64,000 bases of DNA from Acanthornis magna (taxonomy: Eukaryota; Chordata; Aves; Passeriformes; Acanthizidae). The translations under genes were made by a program, and so were the position numbers. The stretch covers positions 11,208,501 to 11,272,500 of the forward strand of contig JAWUZG010000056.1 in assembly GCA_036785705.1 (NCBI GenBank), read 5' to 3'. Position 1 is the stretch's first letter. Every line of letters begins with the position of its first letter. Under the pieces are notes generated by a model. It saw nothing but the letters and a program-made list of their open reading frames with translations. It did not search any database and was not told the DNA's origin. Positions 29,809-42,400 of the stretch are shown here, piece after piece.

Positions 29809-32484
29809 ACCCTGATGTGAAACCAAGGCCTTCCTGTAACAGGTACCTCGCTGCAGGTGAAGGATCCAACAGCTCTAACACCAGAGATAACTGTTCTCAT
29901 TTACCTTCAGAGGGGTCACTTACACGCCAGGGCCCTGGTGAAATGATTGCGTTCACACTGAGCAGTTCTCCCACCAGGAGCTCAGCAGCTGTTGCACAAT
30001 TCACACCTGAAACTGCACTTTGCATGACTTTTAGTTTTGCAAAACTTCTGCACCTGAGTCCTTCTCTCTTCTCCAGACAGTTCCACCATCTTAAAACCAG
30101 ACATGTACAGCCAACCATAAAGAGCAGGGAGGCCAATCCTATTGCTCCCAGTCCCAGCTTTTTCCCACCTGCAGGAGGTAATTTACTCATTTGCAGAAGC
30201 AGAAACCAATGAGGGAACATCCTTGAAATTAGAACTAAATAGCGAAGACCACCTCTTTCCAATAAAAACAGGAAGACGCGTGTGATTGCCAAGCCAAAGA
30301 ATTGGTTTGCTGCTCAACGTTTTTTCTTTTTTCTGGGCCGAGGAATCATTAGAAGAAATGCAGAAAATTGTACAGCCAGAGACTGAGTGTAAGATTATAT
30401 AACAGCATCATTGGTGACAGACACTCACTCCTTGAGACACAAACTCACAAGGCAGTTTGAAAAAGGGTCTTATTTAAACAACACAATGCCTAGCACAAAC
30501 TTGTGAAAGATTTCCTGTAAAACTCCCCGTTAGAAATGTTTTAAACACAGTGAAGATGTTTTGTGGCCAGATTATAGGAGCTGGGTTATAGAACCTGCTT
30601 ATTCCCAAACTGAAACCAAACCACGTTGAAAGCTTGTTCTAATACAGTGTCCAACGTGAGGAGACAGATTTACTCAAGCGTTTTGTAGTGCTGTAAACAT
30701 GCTGGTGTTAATTAAAATGTTAATCTGCTAACCTCAAGCTGATGACACAAAATACAGATTGAAGAGCAGATCAACCACCAGGATAACGCAGAGCCACTGC
30801 CAAAGCAAACAAACACGACATGCAATTCTCAGGTGTCATGGAAAGGTGGATTTCCAATCTAAAGGTAAGCTTATGTAACAGGACCATAAACTCCTTCAAT
30901 ATTCTCTGAGCCCCCTGCACAAACAAGGCCAAAGGAGGTTTCTTAGATTGCTTGGAGGAGGACAGGTGTGGAAGCAAAACCCCAACGTGGCTCTGCCTCA
31001 CTGTGAGCACTGCCAGGCAAAGACCCTATCCTGTAATCAGGAGCCAGAGGAGGAGTTGCTTCATAACAGGTGGTGGTAAAGGGAATTATGTGAATACTTT
31101 TTTGGTACCTTTTCTTCTTTCAGACACCAGAAAACACAAACATAAGAGGTTCCCCCCCTCCTTGTGAAATCTATGATGTCTCCTGTCTGCCTGGCCCAGA
31201 AGCATCACTGTCAGGTGAAAGGCAGGCTTGCCAGGAGGGCACACAGGATAGAGAAAAAGACACGCTGAGGAGAAGAGAAAGACCAGAACTACAGAAGAGG
31301 GAGGAATCAAAGTGAGAATTAGGGAATAGGGAAGTAGCAGCAAAGAGGAAAGCAAAGGGAAACACCCACCAAAGGTGACGCTGCTGCTCTTTCATGCTCT
31401 GTGCTGTGTAAGAGGAAGTTTAGCAAAGGCTCTGTGGAAACACAGGATCTCTGACTCGTGATAAGGCAGACCATTACTGAAACTTGCCAGTAAGTTATTT
31501 ATTTCTTCCTTCCTTTACTATAAACTCCATGTGCTTGGTAGATTGTGGTTAGGCCATTTCTGCAAGCACAAGCTACTTCATTTGTTACTTGATCTTGCAG
31601 ATTACTTTCTGTACCTACCAGAGAAAGCTCCTTCTGCTGCACAGTTCATACCCTAAATTTAGTGCTTTATCTACAAATTGCCAGCTATAGCTTTTAAAGA
31701 GCATTCCAAATTTTAAAAAACGGAGTCAGCTTTGATTAAAAATTTAATGTTTTAAAGCTGTGCAATCACATTTGTTTCACAAATGGTCCAAAGCAGCAGC
31801 AAGCCACCCAGTGAGATTTCAGCTGCAGATCAGGACCATCTGGAGAGGAGCTGGTGCTACTTTATTAGTGTACTGTTAGGTTTGGGGACAAGCAGCACTG
31901 GCTGAAGTTTCCATGGCACTACATAAACCACCTTTAAGTTATGGAGATGACCAGGGCTGAGGCACAGACTTTGATCTCAGGACAGGCACCCTTGAAGAAA
32001 GAAACTCACTGAGCACCTTCACAAGACAAGAAAATATCAATTCCTCCAACACTGCTGTCAGATGGTGCTGTGGGATTTGGGATCCACTATTTCCTAGAAC
32101 CAGAATCACACACATGGCTCCACAGCCTAGTCATGAGCCACATCTGTTTTACCTTTAGGTCTGGCCCAACTGAAGTACATTGTCACAATGTCACAGATTA
32201 CCCAAAATCCTGCACATGAGTGACATGCTGCATGGGAAGCATGGAGAACTCCCTGGGCAGAATCAAAAGACAAGGTCTGGAAACTGCAGTATCTCTGGTA
32301 GTTACAGGTGAAAAGACAAAACAAAAAATCAGAATTTAGCTGGCATTGGGATACACATGGTTGCTGTGAATAAACACACTTTAAGTAAAGGAACCACCAG
32401 TGGGAGGTCCCCATTAAAATAAAGCAAGAGAAATCCAAATTACATATGCCAGTGACAGCCACAGGGGCTCGGATTTTTTTAAAT

Positions 32485-32490
32485 TTTATT
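32485..32490 (-). terminator. ZFAND6: ZFAND6 polyadenylation signal (AATAAA)
   Basis: AATAAA on the minus strand, overlapping an ATTAAA, about 795 nt past the ZFAND6 stop. A U/G-rich stretch (TGTGGCTGTCACTGG) follows 25-40 nt on, supporting cleavage near 32465. An ATTAAA only 46 nt after the stop (33232-33237) is a poorer candidate. Confidence 0.7.
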
Positions 32491-33282
32491 TAATCAAAGT
32501 TAAGACGTGGATAAACATAAATACAGCACAGGTACTTCAGATCATTCTTCATATTTGTGTACAGACAAACTGATGGATGTAATCCCAATGAAAACTGCAG
32601 TCAATGAAGTGCATACAGCCTTCCCCCCACACACACAAAACAAACCCCAATTAAAAAAAAAAGGAAAACAACAAAAAACCCCACACAATCTCAGCACACA
32701 CTCTCATTACAAATGATTCATACATAAATAGGTAGAGGGTGCAAACAAGCTAATATGCGAACATGTATAACCTCTCGTTAATGGGAAAAAAAAAACCAGA
32801 AGCAGCCATAATGATTAAAATACATTCAGTTACTGATAACTAGTTGTGCCATACAAGGCATTATCAAAAAAAAAAAAAAGGAAATTGTGCTGCAGAGAAA
32901 AGCTATATACAACAAGAAAATAAACTGCAAAGTTAACGCATGCATGTTTTATCCTGGAAAAGCACAGCCCTCCAATATTTTCTCCACGTTTGTTATAAAA
33001 GCCCTCTGCACTCAACTAAAATTAAAATGATCTTAAAGGATAATACTTGTAAAGTTTACTTAAGTCTTCAGCCACAGAAAACTGCAATGAAAATAATGTT
33101 CAGAGTCATTTTCAAAACAAAAAAAACGAAAACAAAAAAATCTATTCATCTGATGACATGCATGATTAAAAGGTCTAGGCAAGATACACTGCTCTACGTT
33201 CCTGATGACTAAGGAAAAAAGCTCAAGTCAATTTAATCTGCAGATGGTCAGAAGATTTTTGTATTCCAGCAGAAGCAGCAGT
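32491..33282 (-). other. ZFAND6: ZFAND6 3' UTR
   Basis: About 0.8 kb of AU-rich sequence between the stop codon and the poly-A signal, with several A or T homopolymers (for example near 32650 and 32866-32879). No open frame of interest. Confidence 0.65.
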
Positions 33283-33431
33283 TCAGATCTTCTGGATCTT
33301 TTCCCCAACAACTACAGGATTCTCTTTTCTGATTTTCTCAGCAGCATCAGCTTTGTAATTGTAAGAGCAACTGTGTACATCTGAGTAACGGTGCATTCCA
33401 CAGTAAACGTTCCCACACCGACATTCGAACC
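33283..33431 (-). CDS. ZFAND6: ZFAND6 coding exon 5 (residues 160-208)
   Basis: 149 nt after acceptor CCACAG. It encodes [20 protein letters not shown] and then [19 protein letters not shown] up to [10 protein letters not shown], with TGA at 33283-33285. It supplies six of the eight AN1 zinc ligands, so the finger depends on correct splicing to exon 4. Confidence 0.98.
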
Positions 33432-36400
33432 CTGTGGACAGAAACAGCAGCTCAGACATTTCAACATTCTTAATTACACTGGCTTGTTTTAAATCCTGAA
33501 TGTGTTCACTCACTAGCAATAAATCTCAGTCACCAGTGTCAATCAATCAGCCAAAGAGCCTCTGCTGCAGAAAGCATAAGAATCACAAATAATACATTTT
33601 TAAGTGATTACAGCAAGATTTAATTTGACCATTCTTTCCTTTTGCATGACATTCTAGCACAAAACATTCCTAGAGAACTCCTGATCTTTTGCTATGCTTA
33701 TGAATCTTCAGCCTGCAGAACTCAGGCCCTTTCACTGGACCACTGCAAAGCTGACTAGTGAATAGCAGCAAACTACCATCCAATTTCTCAGCTAAGCAGA
33801 CTTCCAAAAGGAAGTATTTGGAATTATGAGCTTCAGTTAAAGACAGGAGGCTGAAAAACAAAATGATACACAAATGACTAATCTAGTAAGAGTCACCCGA
33901 AAGCACCTTTGACTGTTATTTCAAATCAACCTCAGATGACCATGCCCCATTTTCCCTTTAAGATAATATTTCAAAGGTCCAAAGCTTAAACAAGCCTAAG
34001 GAAACTGAAATCAGTATGTCTTACCAGTAAGTCCAACCTTCTTCCTGCACATGAAACAACGATTCTTTTTCTGTTTTGGTTTGTCAAGCGACTTGTCCTG
34101 TTCTTCAGGTGTAGGCTCTGCATTCTCTGACACTGAAGCTGACATAAAAAAAGTTAGTAAGAACAGTGGAGAAAAAAAAGGCTATCTCTCCCCTTTTAAG
34201 TCCTTGAATAATCTAAAGCCCATGTTGCACATTTGGCCATTTTGTTGCAGCTTCCGTTTCTGAAGTGTATTGGTCTCTTCGCAGTGACTGGAACTCTCTC
34301 CTTCTAGACCTTTAATATAATTTAAGGAGAGAACTCACAAAATGCTTGAAAACACCATAAAAAAACCACAGTAATAAACATTAGATTTAACAGTAAGATT
34401 CAGCACTGTCAAATTTGAGAATATCCAACAGCCAAGTGTTTCTCCACAGTGTTACTCATCCAGTTCCCAAAATGTGCTTTTAAGAAGCACTGTATGTAAC
34501 AGGATCAGTTGAGCCAAACACCCTCCTTTAAATCCTGAATCAACATTATTTCTGCTGAAGGCTGCAACATGGAAGCCACACAAAACACATCATTTCAGAA
34601 CAATCTCTACCACTGTGATGCTGCTGCTCTTGCACACTTGGAAAAAGCTTACACAAGAGCTAATCACTACCTGGTGTGAGAAACATCAGCTCAAGAGACC
34701 CAGACTTACAGGGTGGAACTACACTGTCCTGGAGCCCAGAAAGAAGCAGGTAAAAACCTAATTTTAAAGACATTTTCCTAAGGCAACTTTCAACCTACTT
34801 TAGTCTTCTCTCACATCTAAAAGAAACAGGTTACAGGTTGTGTGGGAGAGTACAAACAAGTAATGGTAGTATTTGCCTGACTCAGGTAAAAATAGAAGTT
34901 GGCTGGTTTTCCTCAAGTATTTGCACATTCCTTACATTACAAAACAGAAATAGAAACAAAAAAGCCCAGCTTCATTTCAAGAAGGGCTAAGAGCCAACCT
35001 CTGCCTACCAGACATAGCTAGACCACAGCAGGACAAGTCTCCAGTGAGTAAGATACACAGAAGTTAGGAGTATCTGCAGCAAAGAACAAAAGCAAGCTCC
35101 AGCTGGGAGGAGTGTCAATGGAAGCAGAGCTAGAACCAGTGCTGTAAGGAAGGGAATACAACAGCAAGCTCAGACATTTGTCATGGAAAAGGCTGCAGGC
35201 ATCTCTGTGCAGCTGGACTTTTGTTTGTCAGACTGTCAGATGCAGTTCTGTGCTAGTTCTACGCCAGTTGACAGCTCTTCTGCATGACAAATCCAGTGGG
35301 TTTTTCATGTGCTGCTATTCTGGTAATTTTTTTTTTTTAAAAGGAAAGGGCACTCATCACTTTTGTTATCTATCAAAACACTGTACTAACATCAATGGAT
35401 AGCAAGATACCTGATCAGCAGCAAAGACTTTGCCTGAGGGGACAGTGTATATTCCACAGGTTAATCTAGCAAAGATACTATTATACAGGGTTTATTAAAT
35501 CCTTCTAAGTCACCACCTATGTTACAAGCACAGCTTTTCTTTGTTCTGAAATTTGTAACAATTCATAGTTTGCAAAACACAAAAAAAAAAGGTTGAATGG
35601 CTTTAAATGTCTATTAAAGGGCACATTTCTGAGCGGACATAATATCAAAAGGATTGCAAGGTAAGAATCAAAAGCAGCAAGGACTAAAAGAGCTAAGTAC
35701 CAGAAGGGTAAGACTTACTCAAATGAAATTTTGCAGTTTTATACAAAACAGACATTGCAGTGTTTATTAATTCATTAAGACAGCTTCATGCCATGAGCTA
35801 ACATTCTCCAGCTTGCATTTCCTGTTGAAGCAAAATCCAGTTACCTCAATGTAAGTCTCACTAAGAGCCTCTGTAACTATTAGCTAAATTTAGGAAAAAC
35901 TGGCACTCCTCCCTGCATAACAAGGCTTTCATACATCCCTACTTACATTTTCTTTGTGCGTATGGCTCTCACATTAAAAAGGTTTAAAAATATTTAAGAG
36001 CTGCTGCTCAGTGTAGAACTGAGTGGGAACATTCTTCTACTGCACCACGAGTTACTTCGTACCTACTGTAGTAACCCTAAATTTTAGGTCTCAATTTGCT
36101 TTTCAATAGAAGCCAGAGATTTGAACCAAAATCCTCTCTGATAATCACAAATATCCTGACCACTAAGCCACCTTCAGATGACCAAGCACCAGTACTCAGT
36201 CTATAAGCTACCTGTGATGACCACAACAGAACAAAGTCAGGCAAAATGCAATACTGCCCAGCTTGGAGCTTGCAGGAAATATGTTGCAGCCACCCCCAGC
36301 TGCTGGACTTCATCTGGACTCCAGGATGCTGCTGCCTGCTTTCCTTGAACCCAAGCCCTCCCTTCCCCCAGCCCCAGCTCTGCCTGTAGCCGAAGAACAG

Positions 36401-39400
36401 AAGCACTGGCAGCACCAATTCAAGCTGCCAATGAATCAAAAGAGAAAGGCATGAACACACTCATTTTTCTGGAGCTGACAAGTTGGGCTGGCTGCTAGAA
36501 GTTCCCTGATTTACAGAATGTGTTCCTAACTGACCAAAACAAGCAGAGCCTGGACTTCCTCCTAAAGGCACATGCTTTTCCTATTGCTTTGCTTGTGCCA
36601 ACTCTGCCTGAGCTTCAGTGTGCTCTGACTGACCACAAAAACAGCACCCACAAGATAAAGTTAAAGTGCACTCCAGCCTCTGCACTCCCGCAGGCACAGC
36701 ACAATTCTGTGTGTGCAGCAAGACACCCAACACCTCATCTGTTCTCTCTGGATGTTTTACATTCATCATCCCTGCATTACTGGGCAGAGAGTTTAAAAGA
36801 AAAAGGTTCTTCATTCCTACAGGAAGAGAACAGCTACATTTACTTCTCAAGGGCATCTCACCAGGCCTACGGAGAAGAATCCCCACTCCTCCAGAGGAAT
36901 GAAATGTGAAGTTAATCCAAAGGAGAAGACTGCTCCTTCCAAACACTTTAAACTGAAGTAATCAGCCTAAAATGCACTATTTCAATATTAGGAACAGACA
37001 AATTAAGTAAGAGCACACTCACCCACAGAATTTAGTTTTAAATCCTTCTGCTGAATGTTTCCTCTCTCCCTGGAGCATTCACCCATGTATCACGGTATCC
37101 TGTATTATCTTCTACACTTGCATCATAATCATACTCTACCTCCAAGTCCCTGGTACTACCACAAAAGTGAGAAGCATCCACCAATTCCTTTCCAGTACTA
37201 TCTACTGAGTCAAGCCTGGTAAGGCCCACTGAAGTTGAAGCCATTAGTTCAACTGCATTCACCTTAGGTCCAGGTTATCTCCACATAAAATTCTGTAGCA
37301 ACTTTTTTTATATCCAATTTTTAAAATTTAGATATCAACAACTGAATTGAACCGTTTTACCTCACTAAAATCCAGATATGCACAAAATCAGGTGACTTCA
37401 TTCAGAACAGCCACTTACCTTTTAGACAGTTAATAAAATCTTAGTTCATACTTTGTTTTTTCAAATAGTAACCACACCTCGTGAGAAGTGATGGCATTTT
37501 GCAATGCTAATAATACATGCTCCTCTCCGATTCACAGCAAGCTTGAAAATCACAAAGGCTGTTTATTTTCTCAGAAGTTTTCAGCCTCAAAGGGGCTGAG
37601 AGCCCACCCATTAGCTGGATTTATTCTTTTAACTCAAGGTTCTTCAGTTGTAGGAGCTCCATAAAGTATGTGGTGATGTGCTCCTGCCTTCCAATACAAG
37701 TTTCATTTACCTTTAAAAACCACTATGAAATATGAAGCATGAATCCTGGAAGCATGAAACATGGATAGTTTTAACTCATTTATCCCAGGGAAGTGAAGTG
37801 CTTGCCTGGAGGCAGCCCTGTTAATCCTCTGGCTAAGAAATGAGGAATCCTGACTGGCTAATCATAACAGGGCCATCATGTTGAGCAAAAGGCACAATGG
37901 CCCAGGAGCTAATTAAAATGACTTGGAGAGATGCTCAGAATAGAAGAAAGCTGCTAGAAAAGCTGGACTGTACTTAATGAGTTTCATTTTAGGTCATCTT
38001 TAATGGTATGTTCCTGGTATTTAAGAACATTAAAGTAAAAAAAATTTCTATTAGTCCCTATCTTAGAGCATCTGGGCTTTTTGCACTGACTCTAAAGCCC
38101 AGATTTATTTACATATTCTAGAGTTTTCCCCTATTTCTTCTGCAATGCATAAATCCAACAGAGACAAATCTGAACTGCTCTTTGGGAATTTTATCCCTTT
38201 GTAGTTTCAGCTTGGCTGCAAACAGCAAGGACGGCGTTGCACGCAGCTCAAGTCCCATTTATCTGTCTCCTTTAGAAAAGTAATAATAGTAATCTAAGAA
38301 AGCTTAATTATTCACCCAGTCTTTCATTCAATGTTGCAGTGGCCTGGTTATTTTTGGTAAATGGCAAGTTAAGGGTAACTCAACTAAACACAATACATTA
38401 ACTCACACCAGTAGCATAGAACAATTTGCCCCAGAACAGACATTACCACAAGGTAAGATTTTATCAAAATAAATACTGACATTATTTCTCATTTTGTTCC
38501 CCTACATCAACAAAAGTAGCACTAGACACTCTTCACTCTGGGAACAACTAGCACATTGCTATGACTTTATCTTTTTCTAAATGCTAGAAACTTAGGGAAT
38601 ACTAAAAAAAACCACTTTGATTCACATGTTTGTATTACATTCTTGTCAGCAACCTAAAACTCTACTTCCAAAAAAAAAGGAACTTTAGGATGCACAATTG
38701 TGACAGCAATCCAATGAAATCCTCTCAGCATCCATTCTAAGCTGCTTTCCTTCCAAACTTACATTGTTCAAATCAAAATACTTTGAAACTGGAAACACTA
38801 CATTTCTTATGATTTTCAGCTAAGGAACAACACAGAAGGAACTCTTACGGAAATAAGGCTGACCCTGCCAAAGTTATAAATAGGGATTGTAATTTAGAAC
38901 TGCAACTACATGCTGGTGGTGTTCTTACTTTAGAAACTAGGGTACAAAGAAAAGGACAGAGGACACAGCTGAGTAATCTAAACACCTGATATAGGTTGAT
39001 CTTTGAAAAACATACTGTAAAATGCAGATACATCCCTAAATTCAAAGCTGCTGGTTGAGAAACCTCTTATCTTCTCATAAAGAGAATGAGCTTGAGAGGT
39101 GGAGCACAAAGAAGGAGCAGCACAGATTTACCCAAACAGCTCAGGAGAAAGACACGCCTGTGAGAACCTGCTCGAAAAAGTCTTTTCACAGGCTCAAGTC
39201 CCCTCACGGTGCAAGGACCAAAAGATATTTTAAAGTAAAGCACTCCCTCTGCCTCCCAATGAAAAGCCATTGTCAAAACTGAGACAAGAGCTCTCAGCTC
39301 CAGAACACAAACTTCCTAGCAGGCATTAGAGTACATCTCCAGAATGTATCTTTTCACGAGTAAACATGTTTCTAATAATTTACACCTCAAAGGTTAGTAA

Positions 39401-42400
39401 AAAGGGTAAAAAATAGAACTAAAATATTTTCTCCCAAGTTTATGTAACCAAGGAGATGGCCTTACTCAGCAAAGCAGCTGAATAAAGACTCTCATATTCT
39501 ACCCTACAAAAAGGGACAGGTCAGGTTTAGAAAAGTATCTGAGAAGCAAAACTTTTACACCAAAGATACAGCGAAATAACTAATATTTCGAATGCTTAAG
39601 TGGAATTACAAGTTGTATCTGTGAAAAACCCAAACTTCTAGTCCACAGAAAAATAACTCTATCCACTAGAGCCTAGACTGTCTTAGAAGAAGGCAGAATA
39701 CTTACTGACTTACCTTTAAATACCTTTTATAATGTCTACAGGCTACAAGCCTGAGCACATTTTATATACAATCTGGCATATTTGCATTTCCTAAGAAACA
39801 CTATTAAATTTTCTTTAGTCTTGAGCTTTGAAAGTCTGCACATAGAAAGAAATAAACTAAAAAAAACTTTACATTGTACCAGCAAGAAGGATTTTAGGCC
39901 AATATAGTTAAAATAACCCACTTTTCCTTCAAGCAAACATAACCTGTGGTTTGGTAGTTTTATACTTGATAAAGTGAATTTCAGTAGTTCAAAATATTAT
40001 ACCACTACAGTTCATAGGTGAAAGGTGCTCCCCCTGTTTATAAAAGATACTGACCCTGTTTGTGCAATGGCTGTATCAAACAACCTCTATCACAAATATG
40101 CTCATAAACTTCTGATATGTGCTGCAAATGGTTACTCTGAGAAGTAAGAGATACTCAAAACTCGAGTTACATGTAATAGCTGTGGCATAGGCACAGAAGA
40201 GGATGCTGATTTACAATGGGCATTTGCAACACCAATTAACACGCTTGTTATAGCGGACACCAACATCACCAATTAAACACAAGGTTTCAGTTTCTTTTAA
40301 GAAAAGAAACTTTATCCTTATTTTGCCTTCTGGCTTCACAGAATATTTACGTTTGAGAATCAGCCATCTCTCGAACAGGAGTGTATTAAGAACAGTTCAA
40401 GTTTAAAAGAACATTATTCATAAGCTCTTTCTCTGAAACCTAGGCACCAACCTTGCAACTCTTCTGTCTCAGGTACTGTTTTGTCCACAGCCGTACTATC
40501 CGGTTGGGATGATGCTACAGATTCTGTTAAAAGTGACTGACTTGACACAGGGCTGAGGGGCAAAAGAAGAAAGTTATGATTTTTATGATGGATTTCCGTG
40601 TTCTTTTCCTGTAAGAGATACATTAGGTCACCTCTTGCTGAAAAAGCATGCCAGAACTTTTCACTCTGAAGTTGTTTCTGTAACCATTTAAAACTGCCAC
40701 CATCTGAAGTGACACAAAAGTAAACTCTTTTTGCATTCATATTGAATGTAATAAAACAGTTCCACTACAAAAAAAGGAAAAATATTTTGGGTGGTTTGGC
40801 ATACCATCATTCCACACAGAAGCAACAATGCAACATTCAATATGCAAGGATCTTTATAACATAAGTCAGCAAGATAATTGTAGGGGAGCTACTTTCAGTG
40901 TTCTGGTGATATGAACAAGAAAATTGCAGTATGTCAATGTTTCCAGTAATAAAGCTGCAGCAGCTGCACACAGAACTCCCTGGATTTTCACAGTGTGAAG
41001 TGGTGCTGCCCAAACTTCCCAGCCCTTCAGCCATACTGCTAAACCATAACATGGCTGAACACTCAGCAATGAACACCCTGAGCAGCTGAGAGCAATTCAA
41101 CACTAGTGGTCACTCCCAGCCAAGCTGCTCATCCAGCAGCTCTCCTATGGACAAACACACAGCTCAAGTCCCAAGCAAGAGGTAGCACTATCTCATTTGC
41201 ATTACTTTTTTTTCTTCCTTTCCACTTAGGGAATCACTCTGAAGGCAAAAACCAGATTATCCAGCAGCCTATGAACCAGCACTCCATGGCACAACCAGAG
41301 CACTGGAGTCAGAATTTTAATTGTCAAGAACTGCATGTACGTCTTGAGCTGCATGTCTGGCCACCTACAAAAGGCACTGTCAATTTAACGTATCTGTCCT
41401 CAGAGTATCATAAGTCTGAGGTATTTCCAGAGACTGAAGTTGAATTCCCGCTTTTTTGGAAAAAAACCCCAGGCAAATGACACTGGTTTTTTTTGAAGTG
41501 CAAGTCCAAGAGCAACCATCCACTTGTTTTTCCTGCAGCCAGTAATCAAGCCCATGATCAGTGAGGTACTTCTATTCTTTCATGATTTTATTGAAGTTGT
41601 GCAAGAACAAAGGCAAGGCACTGTAATTGGTTCACATCTGTGCATTGACGTGGATGAACTTTTTTTTTTTAAACACATACCAGAGGAGTTGTTTCAGGGT
41701 AAGATATGTATTTTCTACCCCAACTAGAAACCTCAGAATGGAAAGGCTAAATATAGCATCAAGCATGGCACCTAGCTCTCAGTTCATATGCAGGATCCAA
41801 GCATGAGATAACACCTCCTATAAAAAGCTAGGGAGCAGAAAACAGTCTGAGCAGAATCAGTCAACAGTAACTGATGAAATCACCCTCAGCCTGTGTTTTA
41901 CTACATTCAGTTTTTTAAAGAAAAGTTGAAACGAGTATTACTGCAAGTTAGCTTTCGTAGTATATAACACAGTAACACTTTTCACTCAAAAAATTTCCAA
42001 AGCATTTAAGTTGCTGTTGGTTGTGTCATTCTAAATTGAAAAGAAGCCACTAAATATAAACAAATATTTAGCTTTTACAAATGGAGAACACTTAGTAAGT
42101 CTGAGTGATTTACAAGAGGACATTATGTATCCTTGAATAATCCAGATGGAAATTACTTGTTTAATAAGAGATCAGTTCAGTAGCACAACTTGTACCAAGA
42201 CTCATATCGTTCCCCTGTTCTAGTACTCTCCACTTTTTGCAAAGCAACTGGCTTGTTAACACATTATCATACATTTATTTATGAGAGCTCTAGTAAACAG
42301 CTCTCTGCCATTTTACAAAACCCCAAAAATTTCTAAGATTAAAAGAGTTCTTCGGTAAATGTACAACTGCAAGTTGTAGAATCAGAAGAGCAGCCAGACA

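Larger units (their letters stand above)
29385..32484 (-). other. FAH 5' flank and gap to the ZFAND6 3' end
   Basis: FAH and ZFAND6 lie head to tail with about 3.1 kb between the FAH start codon and the ZFAND6 poly-A signal. No CpG island and no clear TATA box is seen near FAH, so the transcription start is not placed. Candidate sites are an inverted CCAAT (29526-29530), an HNF1-like half site GTTAAT (29577-29582) and an AP-1/MARE-like TGAGTCAGCA (29601-29610). A CR1 fragment lies at 29680-29808. No other gene was recognised. Confidence 0.6.

Noticed and set aside
31086..31395. Hydrophobic Leu/Ser-rich minus-strand frames resembling a signal or membrane protein
   Set aside because: The composition comes from a purine-rich stretch on the plus strand (GAGGAAG-type sequence). 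No conserved motif or neighbouring exon was found.
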